Assembly (NCBI GenBank): GCA_910587195.1
Contig: CAJUKL010000001.1
Coordinates: 65,080 to 129,079 of the forward strand
Origin: an uncultured Clostridia bacterium
GTDB taxonomy: Bacteria > Bacillota > Clostridia > Lachnospirales > Anaerotignaceae
Direction of reading: 5' to 3'
DNA: 64,000 bases
A model generated the notes under the pieces. That model was not told the origin of the DNA. It was given only the letters and a program-made list of their open reading frames with translations, and did no database searches. The translations under genes and the position numbers were made by a program. This document shows positions 33,121 to 42,906 of the stretch, piece after piece (positions within the stretch are counted from its first letter, which is position 1; each line of letters begins with the position of its first letter).

Positions 33121-36100
33121 TTAATCTGATACAGATATGTCAGTAGAACATACCATTGTTCCAGATGAAGTATATATGGTTGCTGTCACAGTAACAGTAC
33201 CTGTACTTGTTGCTCTTAAACGGTTGCCACTTGTAATTCTTGCATTTGTACCACCATCATCTGTAATTTCCCAATCAACATCAGTATATTCTCTTTGGGA
33301 GGACTTAGAAATTGCTTTTAAAGGCACGCTAATTCCTTTTTTGCATTGTCCTCCTGTTTCAATTCTAACATCGGAACTAGAGGTACTTCTTGCTGCACTT
33401 GTCACATTTGTATTGTTTCTTGTGTTTGATGCACTTGCAGAAGTCACACTGGAAGTACCTACGGAAGTATCACCAACAGAGATTACTTGTTTTTTTACAG
33501 CCTGTGTGGTATTGCTTGGCATATTACTTGTGGTTGTTGTGTTACTGCTTGTGTTGTTTGTTGTCTTGTTGCTTTCATTACTTTGTTTTTGCTCTTTTAT
33601 TTCATTGCTTGTATCGCTTGCTGGTTTATTCACATGAATTACCAATTCTTTGACAAAGTTGTCTTTTTCTGTTTTGCCATTTTTTACAGTTGCAATTAAA
33701 GTTACCTTACCAGAAGCATTTGCATCTATGATAAAGATATTTGAATTTTGATTCAAAGTACCAATACCATTTACTTGCACAATATTTGGTATTGCAGTAA
33801 GGGTTGTATTTTTTGCGCTCCATGTTACCGTTTTGTTGGTTGCATTGGTAGGCAATACTTTGATGCCGGTATGCTTTGTGATACCATTGACTGTGCTTGT
33901 GCTGTCTGCTAAACGCAAGGTAATTTGTTTGGTTCTGTCGCTTGTAATGGTATATTCCTGAGAAGGAAGTTTTTGCAAATCGTTGATGTCATCAAAATTG
34001 ATGTCAGAAACTGCTGTAAAAGGAATCACAATCTCATTTGTGTTGTCCTGTACCTTGTTGTCTTCCTCTGGAACATCATTTTTGTTAGATTCATTTTCTG
34101 CAGTGTCCTTGTTGTTTTCTGTTCCAGGATTTTCTGTATTGTTTTCGTTTGAAACAACATCATTTATAGGATTTGATGTATCTGCATTGTCTTCTGATGG
34201 TCGTGGCAAATTAAATGTATTTGCTTCTTCAGAAGCACTTGATTTGCCATCTGTTTTGTCTTCCGTTCCTGTGCCTGGTTGAGATGATTCTGGTTTGGGA
34301 GCAGTACCTTTTGGAATTTCTAATATTAAAGTTGCAACATAATCTTGATTTTCAGCTAATCCATTAGCAACTCTTGCTTCTAAAGTAACTGTTCCCTTTT
34401 CTGCATATCCTGGTATTGTCAATACACTATCTTTAAAGCTCGCTACATCAGGGTCTATGCCAGTATCACCCTTTATACTCCAATTTATTTGTCTATTTGT
34501 AGCAGTAGATGGTACTACCACTGCCTTACTTAAGTTAATAGAAATATTTTCTGTTACTGCTGGTATAACACACTTGTAAATATTTTCTCCAGATGGGTCA
34601 AGTTTTCCCATCCATGTACTCGAAAAATCTATTCCTTCTACTGCAATTATATCATTCAGAATCTCTATTTCAGTTCGGTCACTTGTAGCGTTTGTTACCT
34701 TTGTACTATTTTTAATCAATGCACCATTTTTCCAAACTGCACTGAAACAAAGCGTTTTTCCTGCATATTCCTTTGGTATAGTATATTCTACATAATCCTT
34801 TCCAGGAACTGTAGTAAATACTGCATTAGGAATTGGCTTATATTTGTTTTTATCTTCTTTAATTTCTACTTGCCAATTTACATCTTTATCAGAAGGACCA
34901 CTATAACCATGATAAGAAGCTGTTGCAGGTCCTACCGTTATAGATTTCAAGCGAATGGTTTGGGCTGGTGCTGCCATTTTTATTTCAGAATCTAACTCAT
35001 TTGACACAAAAATAGTAGATTCTTTTGCCTCAATTGGCTTAAATACTGTTTTTATGTTGACATTAAATTCTGAATTTCCCATATTTTCAACTTGAGCATT
35101 TAAGGTAAATGTTTCTTCTGGTTTTCCCTTTACCCGTAATTCATTACCCTTTAATTCTGCAATTTCTATCTTCTTTGCTGCATCTACAATTGACCATGTA
35201 ACCTTTCTGCCATCTACTGTTTCTGGTAATGTTACAGTATCATAGCCTGCAATGCTGCGCACTCCATCTTGTAAAGTAATAATTGATGCACCACTGTCTG
35301 TTCTATTTGGGAAGGTCACTTGTTGTGCCTGACAATCTATTGAAACTGATTCAGAATATTTTGTAGTAGTTGTTGGTGTCAAGTTTTCATCTTCATATTC
35401 TATATATGCTCTAAAATACATCGTTTTTGATTGATAACGATTCTCATTTAAGTCATCTGTTGTAACAGTATAAACAACTTCATTTAAAGGATTCGCATCA
35501 ACAAAATTTAAAGGAGTCCAAGTTATATTATCGTAACTTTTTTCCCAGCCTTTTATTGTTGTATATCCTGTATTGTTTGCATTTATTACTTCTGCTGTTA
35601 AATTGATTTTTCCGCCTTCATTAGTATTGGAACCTTCTGCTACTCTTGCAGTTACATTCAATTCAGGTGGAACAGTATTTACAACTACGATAACATCACT
35701 ACCAGCAGGATTAATAAAATCTTTTCCTTCTGATTCACCATTTGCAATATAAGCACGCAATCTAATTTTTCCAATTTTTCCATTTGTAGATAAGATAGTG
35801 TTATAACCTTGACTATCTTTTTGTATGGTAGCAATCTCCTTGCCTTTTGTTATATGACCATCATCTGTATCATCATCTACAATTTCCCATTGTACTGTTT
35901 TATAATCAGCATTTAAAGGATAAACTGCTGTGCTAATTGCAGAGTTCAGATTGATTGTTTGTTTTCCCTCTATAGTTAGCGTCTTTTCTCCTGTTACATC
36001 TATTTCTGTAACAGCTATTACTTTATTTCCTATAAAATTAACCTTAAAATGTTGTACATAGTCTTGCATTTTGCCTTTTCCATTTGGCAGAATTGCTTTA

Positions 36101-39100
36101 ATGTATACAGTACCTTTTGGACGGTCTACTGTTGCTGACATATTTCTTTCATTGATGTAAGTTTGATTTACAATTAAGCTGTAGTTAATTTTATTATTTT
36201 TCTCTTTTTTGACAATATCAACATGAACCCATTGTTTTTCATCAGGAATACCACTTACTTTGTCAATCTCATAAGGTTTATCTTCATCTATTACCCATTC
36301 AATTTCTTGCTGTTCATAGTAAGAAGATGCTTCTTTTGGCTCATAAATATACTCTTGTGAGGTTAAAACTAATTCTTTTCCTCTGAAAGATATATTATTA
36401 TCATTGTCTGAATTACCTAATCTAAATCTTTGAATAGGAACATCAACCAAAACTTTAAAAAGTTGTTCTCTTTCAGATACTACTTTGTTATCTCTAGCAG
36501 TATCATATATCTGTAATCCAACATTTGCTGTATAACCACTAAGTTGTGTTGTTTCTAATATAGCTTCGCCATCTTCACCATTTTTTAAATCAACTATCAT
36601 ACCAGGTGTGCTACTTCTAATCGTCCATCTTGTTTTCAAGCCTTCTTCTTCAGGATAATTGATAACTTCTAATTCTTCCACACTTAGTTTTAATGTTTCT
36701 CCAGCATGACAATAATAAGTTCCTGTTTCCTCATTTTTCATAAGTGCTGTGTTATCTACATAAGTAATGTTTGTTTTTGCATTGAATTGATAACCACTTA
36801 CCACATTAGAAGGAATATCATCATCTGTAGAGTGAATTGTTAAATCTTCTCCGGTTGCTTCTGGTGGTGCAAATTCTGCTTTAATGGTATGATTTGCTGT
36901 TACAGTATGAAATACATAGGTAATTTGTTTGTAAGTTATATTACTTCCACTTACTTTTTGTAATTCTACATCGTCAACAAATAGTTTAGCAATATGATTG
37001 CCATTTTCTGCTGTAAAAGTAACAGAAAGGTCTTCTCCATCTTTAACAGCTACTATACCCTGATTATCCAAGTTATGCGTTCCCAACGATGTATTATTCA
37101 CTTCTGCTGTAATGGTATAATCTCCCTCTGATGGTTTATTATCATCATCTCCTGTTGTTCCATTACTTCCGCTACCTGTTCCATTTCCGGCACCTTCTGT
37201 AAAAGATACAATAATATTATGGTTTGCCGTTACATTGTTAAAAGTATAAGTATATCCTTGATACGAATTATTGTTTAAGTTTACTTCATTATCATCTACA
37301 ATAATGGCTGCTACATGGTAACCAGCATTTGCTGTAATCACAAACTCTTTATTAGCACCCTTGGTTACACTTTGCTGACCATTTGGTGAAATACTACCAT
37401 TTCCACCTTGCACAGATGCAGTAATAGTATAGCTGCCAGAAGGTGTTGTTCCGCTGCCATCTATTTTTTCTGTTGTGCCTATTGTAATATTAGAAGAAAT
37501 ATCATTTGCTTCTCCTGTTACCAGTTTATCAATCGTACCTGTTCCATCCATTCGGATAGGAGAACGTACCGTAAATGTGCCAATTTTGCCGCCATCCATC
37601 GTAATGGAAACATTATTTAAACCGGCTGCCACTTCTGCGGTATCAATGGTATGGTTTCCTCTTATCTGTACTGTGTTATTATAGTTGATAGTTAAATTTT
37701 CTGCATTTGCATTCATTCGGAATGTTTTGGATAATTCTCGGTTTAACACAACTTTTTTCAGTTTTTCATCAGACTCTAATATAGTATCGCCTGTTACATA
37801 AACATTACCACGTACAGGAGTATTGCGCAATTTAATGGCTACTGCTTCATCATATCTGCCACCTGTGCTTTTTCTGGAGTAAATACTTCCATTAATGTTA
37901 CAGTCGTCAAAGATAACAGAACTATCGCCGCCACCTTCCACATAAACATCTCCGCGAACAGTTACATCTTCCAATTCAATGGTACTATCTCCAGCAGAAC
38001 TTGTAATAATCAAATCATCATGAACAGTAAAATCTTTTGCTGTTACGTCTTCTGCTGAAATTCTGACACGGTCAAAGTCATCATCTTCCCCATCGAAATT
38101 TTCATCGTCACTATCTAGTGTAAGGTTGTCATAATCATCATCGTCATCATCATCTTTATAGCTAAAATTAGGTTTTCTTGCGTTATCCTGTTGTATCAAT
38201 CTTTTTGGTTCGATTTCAGAACGAACATTCGAAACATATACTGTCATAACATCAATTTTACCTTTACCAGAAATACGCACCTTATCATAAATTTGCATAT
38301 CAGATACTTGCGCATCTTCTCCAATTCTAATTCTGGCATTATCTGCATTTTTGGTTACTTCAAAGGTATCAATATTGCTATTTGCATATAGTCTAACATC
38401 TACTTCTGCATCTAATATTAAGGTATCAATATCAGCATCTAAAATAACTTCCGATATGCTATTATCATCTATCAAAACCGTTCCATAACCTTTTCCGTCC
38501 AGACGACCTTTTTCTTCAAATCGTACTTCTTCAATATCAGAACTACCATTATTTTTCAAAACGGCGTTTGCACGATCCATTACAACATTTGTAATATTAC
38601 AGTTTTCTAAAGTAATATTACCGCCACCCTCAACATATAAAGTGCCTTTTAAGCGAACATTTTTTAATGTAATATTTTTGCTGCCCAAACTGCGAGGTAT
38701 CAACAAATCTCTTGTTAAATTTCTATTTTCCATTTTTGTATCTTCCAAAACAATACCACTAAAACCATAATCATTATCACTGGAAGTTTTTCTTGTACTG
38801 GAATCAGAACTTAAACCAGAATTTGTATTTGTTGTAACATAGTTAGGTGATGTATAATTTGTTGTATTTACAGAAGTAAAAGAATTGGAAGAACCTGCTA
38901 CTTTTTGTAAAGATGCAACTGCTTCTGCTCTTGTTAAAGATTGTTGTGGACGAAAAGTACCATTTGGATAACCACTCATAATGCCATTTCTGGATACTGC
39001 ACCAATCGCACCAACTGCCCAATTCGCCATATCTCCTCTGTCCGTATAATTATACGCACCTGCTTCGTCGCTATCATATCCTTTTAGCTTTGATAGCATT

Positions 39101-39495
39101 ACTGCTGCTTCTTGTCTTGTTACTGCACTTCCGGGACGAAACTTACCATTACTATCCCCTTGAATATAGCCCGCTGCAACACCTTTTTGTATTTCACCAT
39201 ATGCCCAATAACCTAGTTTTACATCATCAAAAGAAATTCCCTGACTTCTTGTAAAACCAAAAGCCCTGTTTGCTAGTGTAACAAATTCAGCACGACTAAT
39301 GGCATTATTAGGCCGAAATGTACCATCTGGATAACCGCTAATAAAACCACTATTTATCCAATTATTAATACTGGCTTCTGCCCAATGCCCAGATGTATCG
39401 GTTGCCGCAAACGCTTCTATTGGGGCAGAGATAACAGAAAACGCCATAGACATAGACAAAAGCCCTGATAAGAGTTTGCTTTTTCCTCTTTTCAT
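33121..39495 (-). CDS. Giant S-layer-homology surface protein with beta-helix and Ig-like repeats
   Basis: This 2124-residue protein has a signal peptide (about 1-31, ending APIEAFA) and three SLH domains (about 32-210; TSGHWAEASINNW, DVKLGYWAYGEIQ, MANWAVGAIGAVS with GYPNGTFRP-type loops) that bind wall polymers. Residues 250-690 hold beta-helix-like repeats (NITLENCNITNVV, STIELEDVTVRGDVYVEGGG), broken near 445-475 by an Asp-rich stretch that could bind calcium. Two bacterial repeat modules (about 688-860; GNGSISPNGQQSVTKGA) and many Ig-like/Big_2-like modules follow (VLPTNATNKTVTWSAKN), then a Ser/Thr/Asn linker and a last Big-like domain. ATG chosen for GAAAGGAG 8 bases upstream. It probably forms an adhesin or S-layer component; ligand unknown. 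Confidence 0.85.
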   Translation of the reverse strand: MKRGKSKLLSGLLSMSMAFSVISAPIEAFAATDTSGHWAEASINNWINSGFISGYPDGTFRPNNAISRAEFVTLANRAFGFTRSQGISFDDVKLGYWAYGEIQKGVAAGYIQGDSNGKFRPGSAVTRQEAAVMLSKLKGYDSDEAGAYNYTDRGDMANWAVGAIGAVSRNGIMSGYPNGTFRPQQSLTRAEAVASLQKVAGSSNSFTSVNTTNYTSPNYVTTNTNSGLSSDSSTRKTSSDNDYGFSGIVLEDTKMENRNLTRDLLIPRSLGSKNITLKNVRLKGTLYVEGGGNITLENCNITNVVMDRANAVLKNNGSSDIEEVRFEEKGRLDGKGYGTVLIDDNSISEVILDADIDTLILDAEVDVRLYANSNIDTFEVTKNADNARIRIGEDAQVSDMQIYDKVRISGKGKIDVMTVYVSNVRSEIEPKRLIQQDNARKPNFSYKDDDDDDDYDNLTLDSDDENFDGEDDDFDRVRISAEDVTAKDFTVHDDLIITSSAGDSTIELEDVTVRGDVYVEGGGDSSVIFDDCNINGSIYSRKSTGGRYDEAVAIKLRNTPVRGNVYVTGDTILESDEKLKKVVLNRELSKTFRMNANAENLTINYNNTVQIRGNHTIDTAEVAAGLNNVSITMDGGKIGTFTVRSPIRMDGTGTIDKLVTGEANDISSNITIGTTEKIDGSGTTPSGSYTITASVQGGNGSISPNGQQSVTKGANKEFVITANAGYHVAAIIVDDNEVNLNNNSYQGYTYTFNNVTANHNIIVSFTEGAGNGTGSGSNGTTGDDDNKPSEGDYTITAEVNNTSLGTHNLDNQGIVAVKDGEDLSVTFTAENGNHIAKLFVDDVELQKVSGSNITYKQITYVFHTVTANHTIKAEFAPPEATGEDLTIHSTDDDIPSNVVSGYQFNAKTNITYVDNTALMKNEETGTYYCHAGETLKLSVEELEVINYPEEEGLKTRWTIRSSTPGMIVDLKNGEDGEAILETTQLSGYTANVGLQIYDTARDNKVVSEREQLFKVLVDVPIQRFRLGNSDNDNNISFRGKELVLTSQEYIYEPKEASSYYEQQEIEWVIDEDKPYEIDKVSGIPDEKQWVHVDIVKKEKNNKINYSLIVNQTYINERNMSATVDRPKGTVYIKAILPNGKGKMQDYVQHFKVNFIGNKVIAVTEIDVTGEKTLTIEGKQTINLNSAISTAVYPLNADYKTVQWEIVDDDTDDGHITKGKEIATIQKDSQGYNTILSTNGKIGKIRLRAYIANGESEGKDFINPAGSDVIVVVNTVPPELNVTARVAEGSNTNEGGKINLTAEVINANNTGYTTIKGWEKSYDNITWTPLNFVDANPLNEVVYTVTTDDLNENRYQSKTMYFRAYIEYEDENLTPTTTTKYSESVSIDCQAQQVTFPNRTDSGASIITLQDGVRSIAGYDTVTLPETVDGRKVTWSIVDAAKKIEIAELKGNELRVKGKPEETFTLNAQVENMGNSEFNVNIKTVFKPIEAKESTIFVSNELDSEIKMAAPAQTIRLKSITVGPATASYHGYSGPSDKDVNWQVEIKEDKNKYKPIPNAVFTTVPGKDYVEYTIPKEYAGKTLCFSAVWKNGALIKNSTKVTNATSDRTEIEILNDIIAVEGIDFSSTWMGKLDPSGENIYKCVIPAVTENISINLSKAVVVPSTATNRQINWSIKGDTGIDPDVASFKDSVLTIPGYAEKGTVTLEARVANGLAENQDYVATLILEIPKGTAPKPESSQPGTGTEDKTDGKSSASEEANTFNLPRPSEDNADTSNPINDVVSNENNTENPGTENNKDTAENESNKNDVPEEDNKVQDNTNEIVIPFTAVSDINFDDINDLQKLPSQEYTITSDRTKQITLRLADSTSTVNGITKHTGIKVLPTNATNKTVTWSAKNTTLTAIPNIVQVNGIGTLNQNSNIFIIDANASGKVTLIATVKNGKTEKDNFVKELVIHVNKPASDTSNEIKEQKQSNESNKTTNNTSSNTTTTSNMPSNTTQAVKKQVISVGDTSVGTSSVTSASASNTRNNTNVTSAARSTSSSDVRIETGGQCKKGISVPLKAISKSSQREYTDVDWEITDDGGTNARITSGNRLRATSTGTVTVTATIYTSSGTMVCSTDISVSD

Positions 39496-39550
39496 ATTGA
39501 TTCTCCTTTCTAACATTGTAGCAAAATCAAGACATTCTCTCATTTTATTA

Positions 39551-39558
39551 ATATCGGC
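39551..39558 (-). promoter_or_regulatory. GCCGATAT element upstream of the SLH gene
   Basis: The octamer GCCGATAT, identical to the sigma-28-type -10 before csrA, lies 56 bases upstream of the ATG on the right strand. The -35 region at 15-16 bases (TTTA) is poor, so this may be chance. Confidence 0.25.
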
Positions 39559-39576
39559 ATAAAAAATAAAAAGTAA

Positions 39577-39612
39577 ATAGTAAAAAAATAAAACCTGAGA
39601 AAGTCTCAAGGT
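39577..39612 (-). terminator. Terminator overlapping the murA stop codon
   Basis: On the minus strand AAAACCTTGAGA and TCTCAGGTTTT (one bulged base) with a CTT loop, followed by ATTTTTTTA. The murA stop TGA is inside the stem. Confidence 0.8.
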
Positions 39613-40865
39613 TTTATTTCAATATCTGCACCAATTTTTTTTAGTTTTTGTTCAATGTGATAGTAGCCCCTTTCAATATGATAAATGTCACTGATTTCTG
39701 TTTTTCCTTCTGCTGCCAATGCTGACAATATTAAACCTGCACCACCACGCAAATCACTTGCTTTTACCTGTGTTCCCGTTAATTTATCAACTCCTTCAAT
39801 CATAGCACTTCTGCTTTCAATGTTAATTTTTGCCCCCATTCTTTGCAATTCTGCAGCATGGATAAAACGATTTTCAAAAACAGTTTCTGTAATCACACTC
39901 ATTCCCTTTATGGTAGAAAGCAAACTCATAAAAGGTGCCTGCATATCTGTTGGAAATCCGGGAAAAGGCATTGTTTTTAAACTAATTGGCTGCAATTTTT
40001 CTTTCGTATAAATACGAAAAGCATTTTCATCCAATTTTTGTGTTTTAACATTTGCTTCAGAAAGCTTTGCCAATATCGGCTTAATATCTTTTTCTCTTAC
40101 TTTTTCAACTATAACATCACCTTTTGTAATTGCAGCAGCAATCATAAAAGTACCTGCTTCTATTCTGTCTGGCATTACTGTATACTCTGCACCATATAAT
40201 TTTTCAACGCCCGTAATGGTAATAGTATTGCTTCCTTCTCCAGAAATCATTGCACCCATTTTTTTTAAAAAGCAAGCTAAATCAATAATTTCAGGTTCTG
40301 CCGCAGCATTAACAATAGTTGTTGTACCTTTTGCTAATGTTGCAGCAATCATAATATTTTCTGTTGCGCCAACACTGGGAAAATCTAAATAAATTTTATT
40401 TCCTTGTAATTCTTTTGCAAAAATATGAATAAATCCATGTGACTGCTCTGCCTGTGCACCTAAAGCAGCAAAACCTTTTAAATGTAAATCAACAGGACGA
40501 CTGCCGATAGGACAGCCACCTGGCAAAGGAATTATTGCTTCATGACATCGGGACAAAAGTGCTCCCATAATTAAAAAAGAAGCTCTCATTTTGCTTGCCT
40601 TCTGATAATCTGTTTTTAATGTTACAATATTTTTTGCTTGTACTAAAATACATTCTTTTTTTTCGTCAAATGCTACATCAATTCCTATATCTTCTAATAT
40701 ACTGCAAAGTGCAATTACGTCAGACAAAGCTGGTACAGAATAAATTTTACAACATTCTGATGTAAGTAAAGAGGCGGCTAATATTGGTAAAATTGCATTT
40801 TTACAGCCACCAATGCTGACTTTCCCAGTTAAACAGGGGCTTGTTTTTATTATAAATTTTGTCAT
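39606..40865 (-). CDS. murA: UDP-N-acetylglucosamine 1-carboxyvinyltransferase
   Basis: This 419-residue enzyme adds enolpyruvate to UDP-GlcNAc, the first committed peptidoglycan step. It has VSIGGCKNAILPILAAS (Lys22/Asn23 region) and the active-site loop PLPGGCPIGSRPVDLH, where the Cys is the fosfomycin target. Also seen are TNIMIAATLAKGTTTIVNAA (ENIMIAA) and PGFPTDMQAPFMSLL. The ATG at 40865 has AAAGGA upstream; a hydrophobic 24-residue extension is rejected. The SLH gene follows beyond a terminator. Low-GC Firmicutes often carry two murA genes; only this one is in the window. Confidence 0.95.
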   Translation of the reverse strand: MTKFIIKTSPCLTGKVSIGGCKNAILPILAASLLTSECCKIYSVPALSDVIALCSILEDIGIDVAFDEKKECILVQAKNIVTLKTDYQKASKMRASFLIMGALLSRCHEAIIPLPGGCPIGSRPVDLHLKGFAALGAQAEQSHGFIHIFAKELQGNKIYLDFPSVGATENIMIAATLAKGTTTIVNAAAEPEIIDLACFLKKMGAMISGEGSNTITITGVEKLYGAEYTVMPDRIEAGTFMIAAAITKGDVIVEKVREKDIKPILAKLSEANVKTQKLDENAFRIYTKEKLQPISLKTMPFPGFPTDMQAPFMSLLSTIKGMSVITETVFENRFIHAAELQRMGAKINIESRSAMIEGVDKLTGTQVKASDLRGGAGLILSALAAEGKTEISDIYHIERGYYHIEQKLKKIGADIEIKP

Positions 40866-41049
40866 ATTTTGGTTATCCTTTCTACAATATTTGCAAAAAT
40901 AGTATAACCAAAATATTATGAAATAATAGAAAAACAAAATTTTAGAAAAAATTTCTTAAAACGAATTACTTTTGTCTTTTTAAATTCTTTGTTAAAAATA
41001 AAAAACGCCAAAAGCCTTGAAAAATCAATGCTTTTAGCAGAATTTTTAG

Positions 41050-41123
41050 CGTCGCTAAGAGGATTTGAACCTCCGACCTACCGCTTAGGAGGCGGTCGCT
41101 CTATCCAACTGAGCTATAGCGAC
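41050..41123 (-). tRNA. tRNA-Arg (CCT)
   Basis: Acceptor GTCGCTA/TAGCGAC, D arm GCTC-AGTTGGATA-GAGC, anticodon stem ACCGC/GCGGT with loop CTCCTAA (anticodon CCT), T arm GGAGG-TTCAAAT-CCTCT, discriminator G. CCA is not encoded. Confidence 0.95.
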
Positions 41124-41192
41124 AGTTATGAAATTTTATTTTTTACTTGTTAGTTTTTTTCTTGCCTTCTTAAGTGAGTGTTTTAACACTTT

Positions 41193-41233
41193 TTTAGAAG
41201 GTGATTGCTCTATCCAACTGAGCTACAAGAACA
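41193..41233 (-). pseudogene. 5' half of a tRNA (tRNA fragment)
   Basis: On the minus strand TGTTCTTGTAGCTC-AGTTGGATAGAGC followed by AATCACCTTCTAA is a normal 5' acceptor strand, D arm and left anticodon arm with TCT in the loop (Arg-like). After CTTCTAA the sequence departs into AAAGTGTTAAAACACT; no right anticodon arm, T arm or 3' acceptor exists. Its D arm is identical to the neighbouring tRNA-Arg. It is a broken tRNA or the scar of a rearrangement. Confidence 0.8.
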
Positions 41234-41296
41234 AATGCAATATTATTTTAAAAAAGTTTTAATGTTTCGTCAAGTACTTTATCAGAAATAATTTTC

Positions 41297-41325
41297 TTGA
41301 CAAAAACAATTCTATGCTTTATCAT
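41297..41325 (+). promoter_or_regulatory. Promoter of amino-acid ABC operon
   Basis: TTGACA (41297-41302), 17 bases, TATCAT (41320-41325). Start near 41332. Confidence 0.8.
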
Positions 41326-41332
41326 GCTAATG

Positions 41333-41348
41333 TGATAATACATTATCA
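41333..41348. promoter_or_regulatory. Operator-like palindrome at the transcription start
   Basis: TGATAAT-AC-ATTATCA is a perfect palindrome at positions +1 to +16, with an overlapping looser inverted repeat TATCA/TGATA (41320-41337). The position predicts repression. The regulator is not encoded next to it. Confidence 0.5.
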
Positions 41349-41375
41349 TAGTTATAAATTTAGGGAGGATATACA

Positions 41376-42200
41376 ATGAAAAAAAGAATGTTAAGTATTT
41401 GTATGGCAGCAATGATGGTTTTAGGTATGGCAGCTTGTGGTACTTCTCAAGAACAACCAGAACAATCTGAAAACGAAGGACAACAAACAACAGGAGAATT
41501 AAACTACGATAAGATTGTAGTAGGACTAGATGATACCTTTGCACCTTTAGGCTTTCGAGATGAAGATGGAAATTTAGCTGGTGTAGATGTGGAACTCATG
41601 GAAGCAACTGGCGAAATTATGGGAATCCCTTTTGAATTACAACCTATTGATTGGAGTATGAAGGAAACAGAATTAGCCAACAACAATATTGATATGATAT
41701 GGAACGGTTATACCATTACAGACGAAAGAAAGGAAAAAGTTGCATTTTCACAGCCTTATTTAAACAACAGACAAGTTGTAGTAACCTTAGCAGATTCTGA
41801 TATTAATACATTGGCAGATTTAGCAGATAAATCTGTTGCTGCACAAGCAGAGTCTAGTGCAATTGACGCTATTCATTCCAAACCAGAAATTGCAGATACT
41901 TTTGCAAGATTGGGAGAATTTGAAACAAATGACCAATGTTTAATGGATTTAGAAGCAGGTAGAACCGATGCTGTTGTTGCAGATGAGGTTATTATTCGCT
42001 ATTATGTATCTAAAAAAGGCGAAGAAAAGTATAAAATTTTAGAAGAAGATTTCGGAAAAGAAGAATATGGTATTGGTGTAAGAAAAGAAGATACTGCACT
42101 TTTAGATGCATTGAATACAGCTTTAGATACCTTAAAAGAAAATGGTACAACAAAAGAAATTTCTGAAAAATGGTTCGGTTCTGACATCATTATGGAATAA
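41376..42200 (+). CDS. Amino-acid ABC transporter substrate-binding lipoprotein
   Basis: This 274-residue type 3 solute-binding protein has a lipobox GMAAC with Cys21, then an acidic Gln/Glu linker to about 45. Landmarks are KIVVGLDDTFAPLGFRDEDG, GVDVELMEATGEIMG, WNGYTITDERKEKVAFSQPY and GRTDAVVADEVIIRYYV. The GFRDExG ligand motif and the acidic D at GVDV are those of polar amino-acid binders (cystine, glutamine, histidine type). First gene of a three-gene importer operon; AGGGAGG precedes the ATG. Confidence 0.9.
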   Translation: MKKRMLSICMAAMMVLGMAACGTSQEQPEQSENEGQQTTGELNYDKIVVGLDDTFAPLGFRDEDGNLAGVDVELMEATGEIMGIPFELQPIDWSMKETELANNNIDMIWNGYTITDERKEKVAFSQPYLNNRQVVVTLADSDINTLADLADKSVAAQAESSAIDAIHSKPEIADTFARLGEFETNDQCLMDLEAGRTDAVVADEVIIRYYVSKKGEEKYKILEEDFGKEEYGIGVRKEDTALLDALNTALDTLKENGTTKEISEKWFGSDIIME

Positions 42201-42252
42201 ATTTACTTCCTGCTAATTTTACTGGATACATTACGGAATTATGAGGTGAATT

Positions 42253-42900
42253 ATGTTAGAATCTTTACTGGGTTACATTGTAGAAGTATCCAGCGGACTT
42301 GGTATTACGTTAAGTGTGTTTGCTATGACGCTACTTATTTCCTTGCCGCTTGGTATTATTGTTGCAGTTTGCAGATTATCGAAAAATAAGATTCTATGCA
42401 GTATTGCAAAATTTTACATATGGGTATTAAGAGGTACCCCGCTTATGTTGCAAATCGCACTTGTATTTTTTGGCTTGCCTTCCATTGGTATTGTATTTGA
42501 CAGATTGCCAGCAGCATATTTAGCATGTGGGTTAAATTATGCAGCATATTTTGGCGAAATATTCCGTTCTGGTATCCAATCCATTGAAAGAGGACAAAGA
42601 GAAGCAGCAAATATTTTAGGCTTTAAAACCATACAATTTTATCGTTTTATTTTGCTTCCACAGGCAATTAAAAGAACTTTACCAGCCATTGGCAATGAAG
42701 TCATTACCTTAGTAAAAGATACTTCTCTTGTTTATGTGGTAGCAGTCAATGATATTTTACGTGTGGCAAAGGGCGCAGGTGGCAGAGATGCCAATACCTT
42801 ACTTGCTTATGTGGCAGCCGGTTTGTTATATTTAGCAATGACATATGTTATTACAAGATTATTTGAAATAATAGAGAAAAAAGTACAATATGAGGAGTAG
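42253..42900 (+). CDS. Amino-acid ABC transporter permease
   Basis: This 215-residue permease of the HisMQ type has about five helices: GLGITLSVFAMTLLISLPLG, the family motif YIWVLRGTPLMLQIALVFFG, NYAAYFGEIFRSGIQSIERGQREAA (ATPase-coupling EAA loop, with the AA-G spacing conserved) and LPAIGNEVITLVKDTSLVYV. A single permease probably homodimerises. GAGGTGA precedes the ATG. Confidence 0.93.
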   Translation: MLESLLGYIVEVSSGLGITLSVFAMTLLISLPLGIIVAVCRLSKNKILCSIAKFYIWVLRGTPLMLQIALVFFGLPSIGIVFDRLPAAYLACGLNYAAYFGEIFRSGIQSIERGQREAANILGFKTIQFYRFILLPQAIKRTLPAIGNEVITLVKDTSLVYVVAVNDILRVAKGAGGRDANTLLAYVAAGLLYLAMTYVITRLFEIIEKKVQYEE

Positions 42901-42906
42901 AAAATC

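Noticed and set aside
33137..33637. 166-codon frame antisense to the SLH gene
   Set aside because: It is the Ser/Thr/Asn-rich linker read on the other strand, giving a Val/Leu-rich shadow.
41193..41233. Functional second tRNA-Arg
   Set aside because: The 3' half of the cloverleaf is missing; only the acceptor 5' strand, D arm and half the anticodon arm are present.
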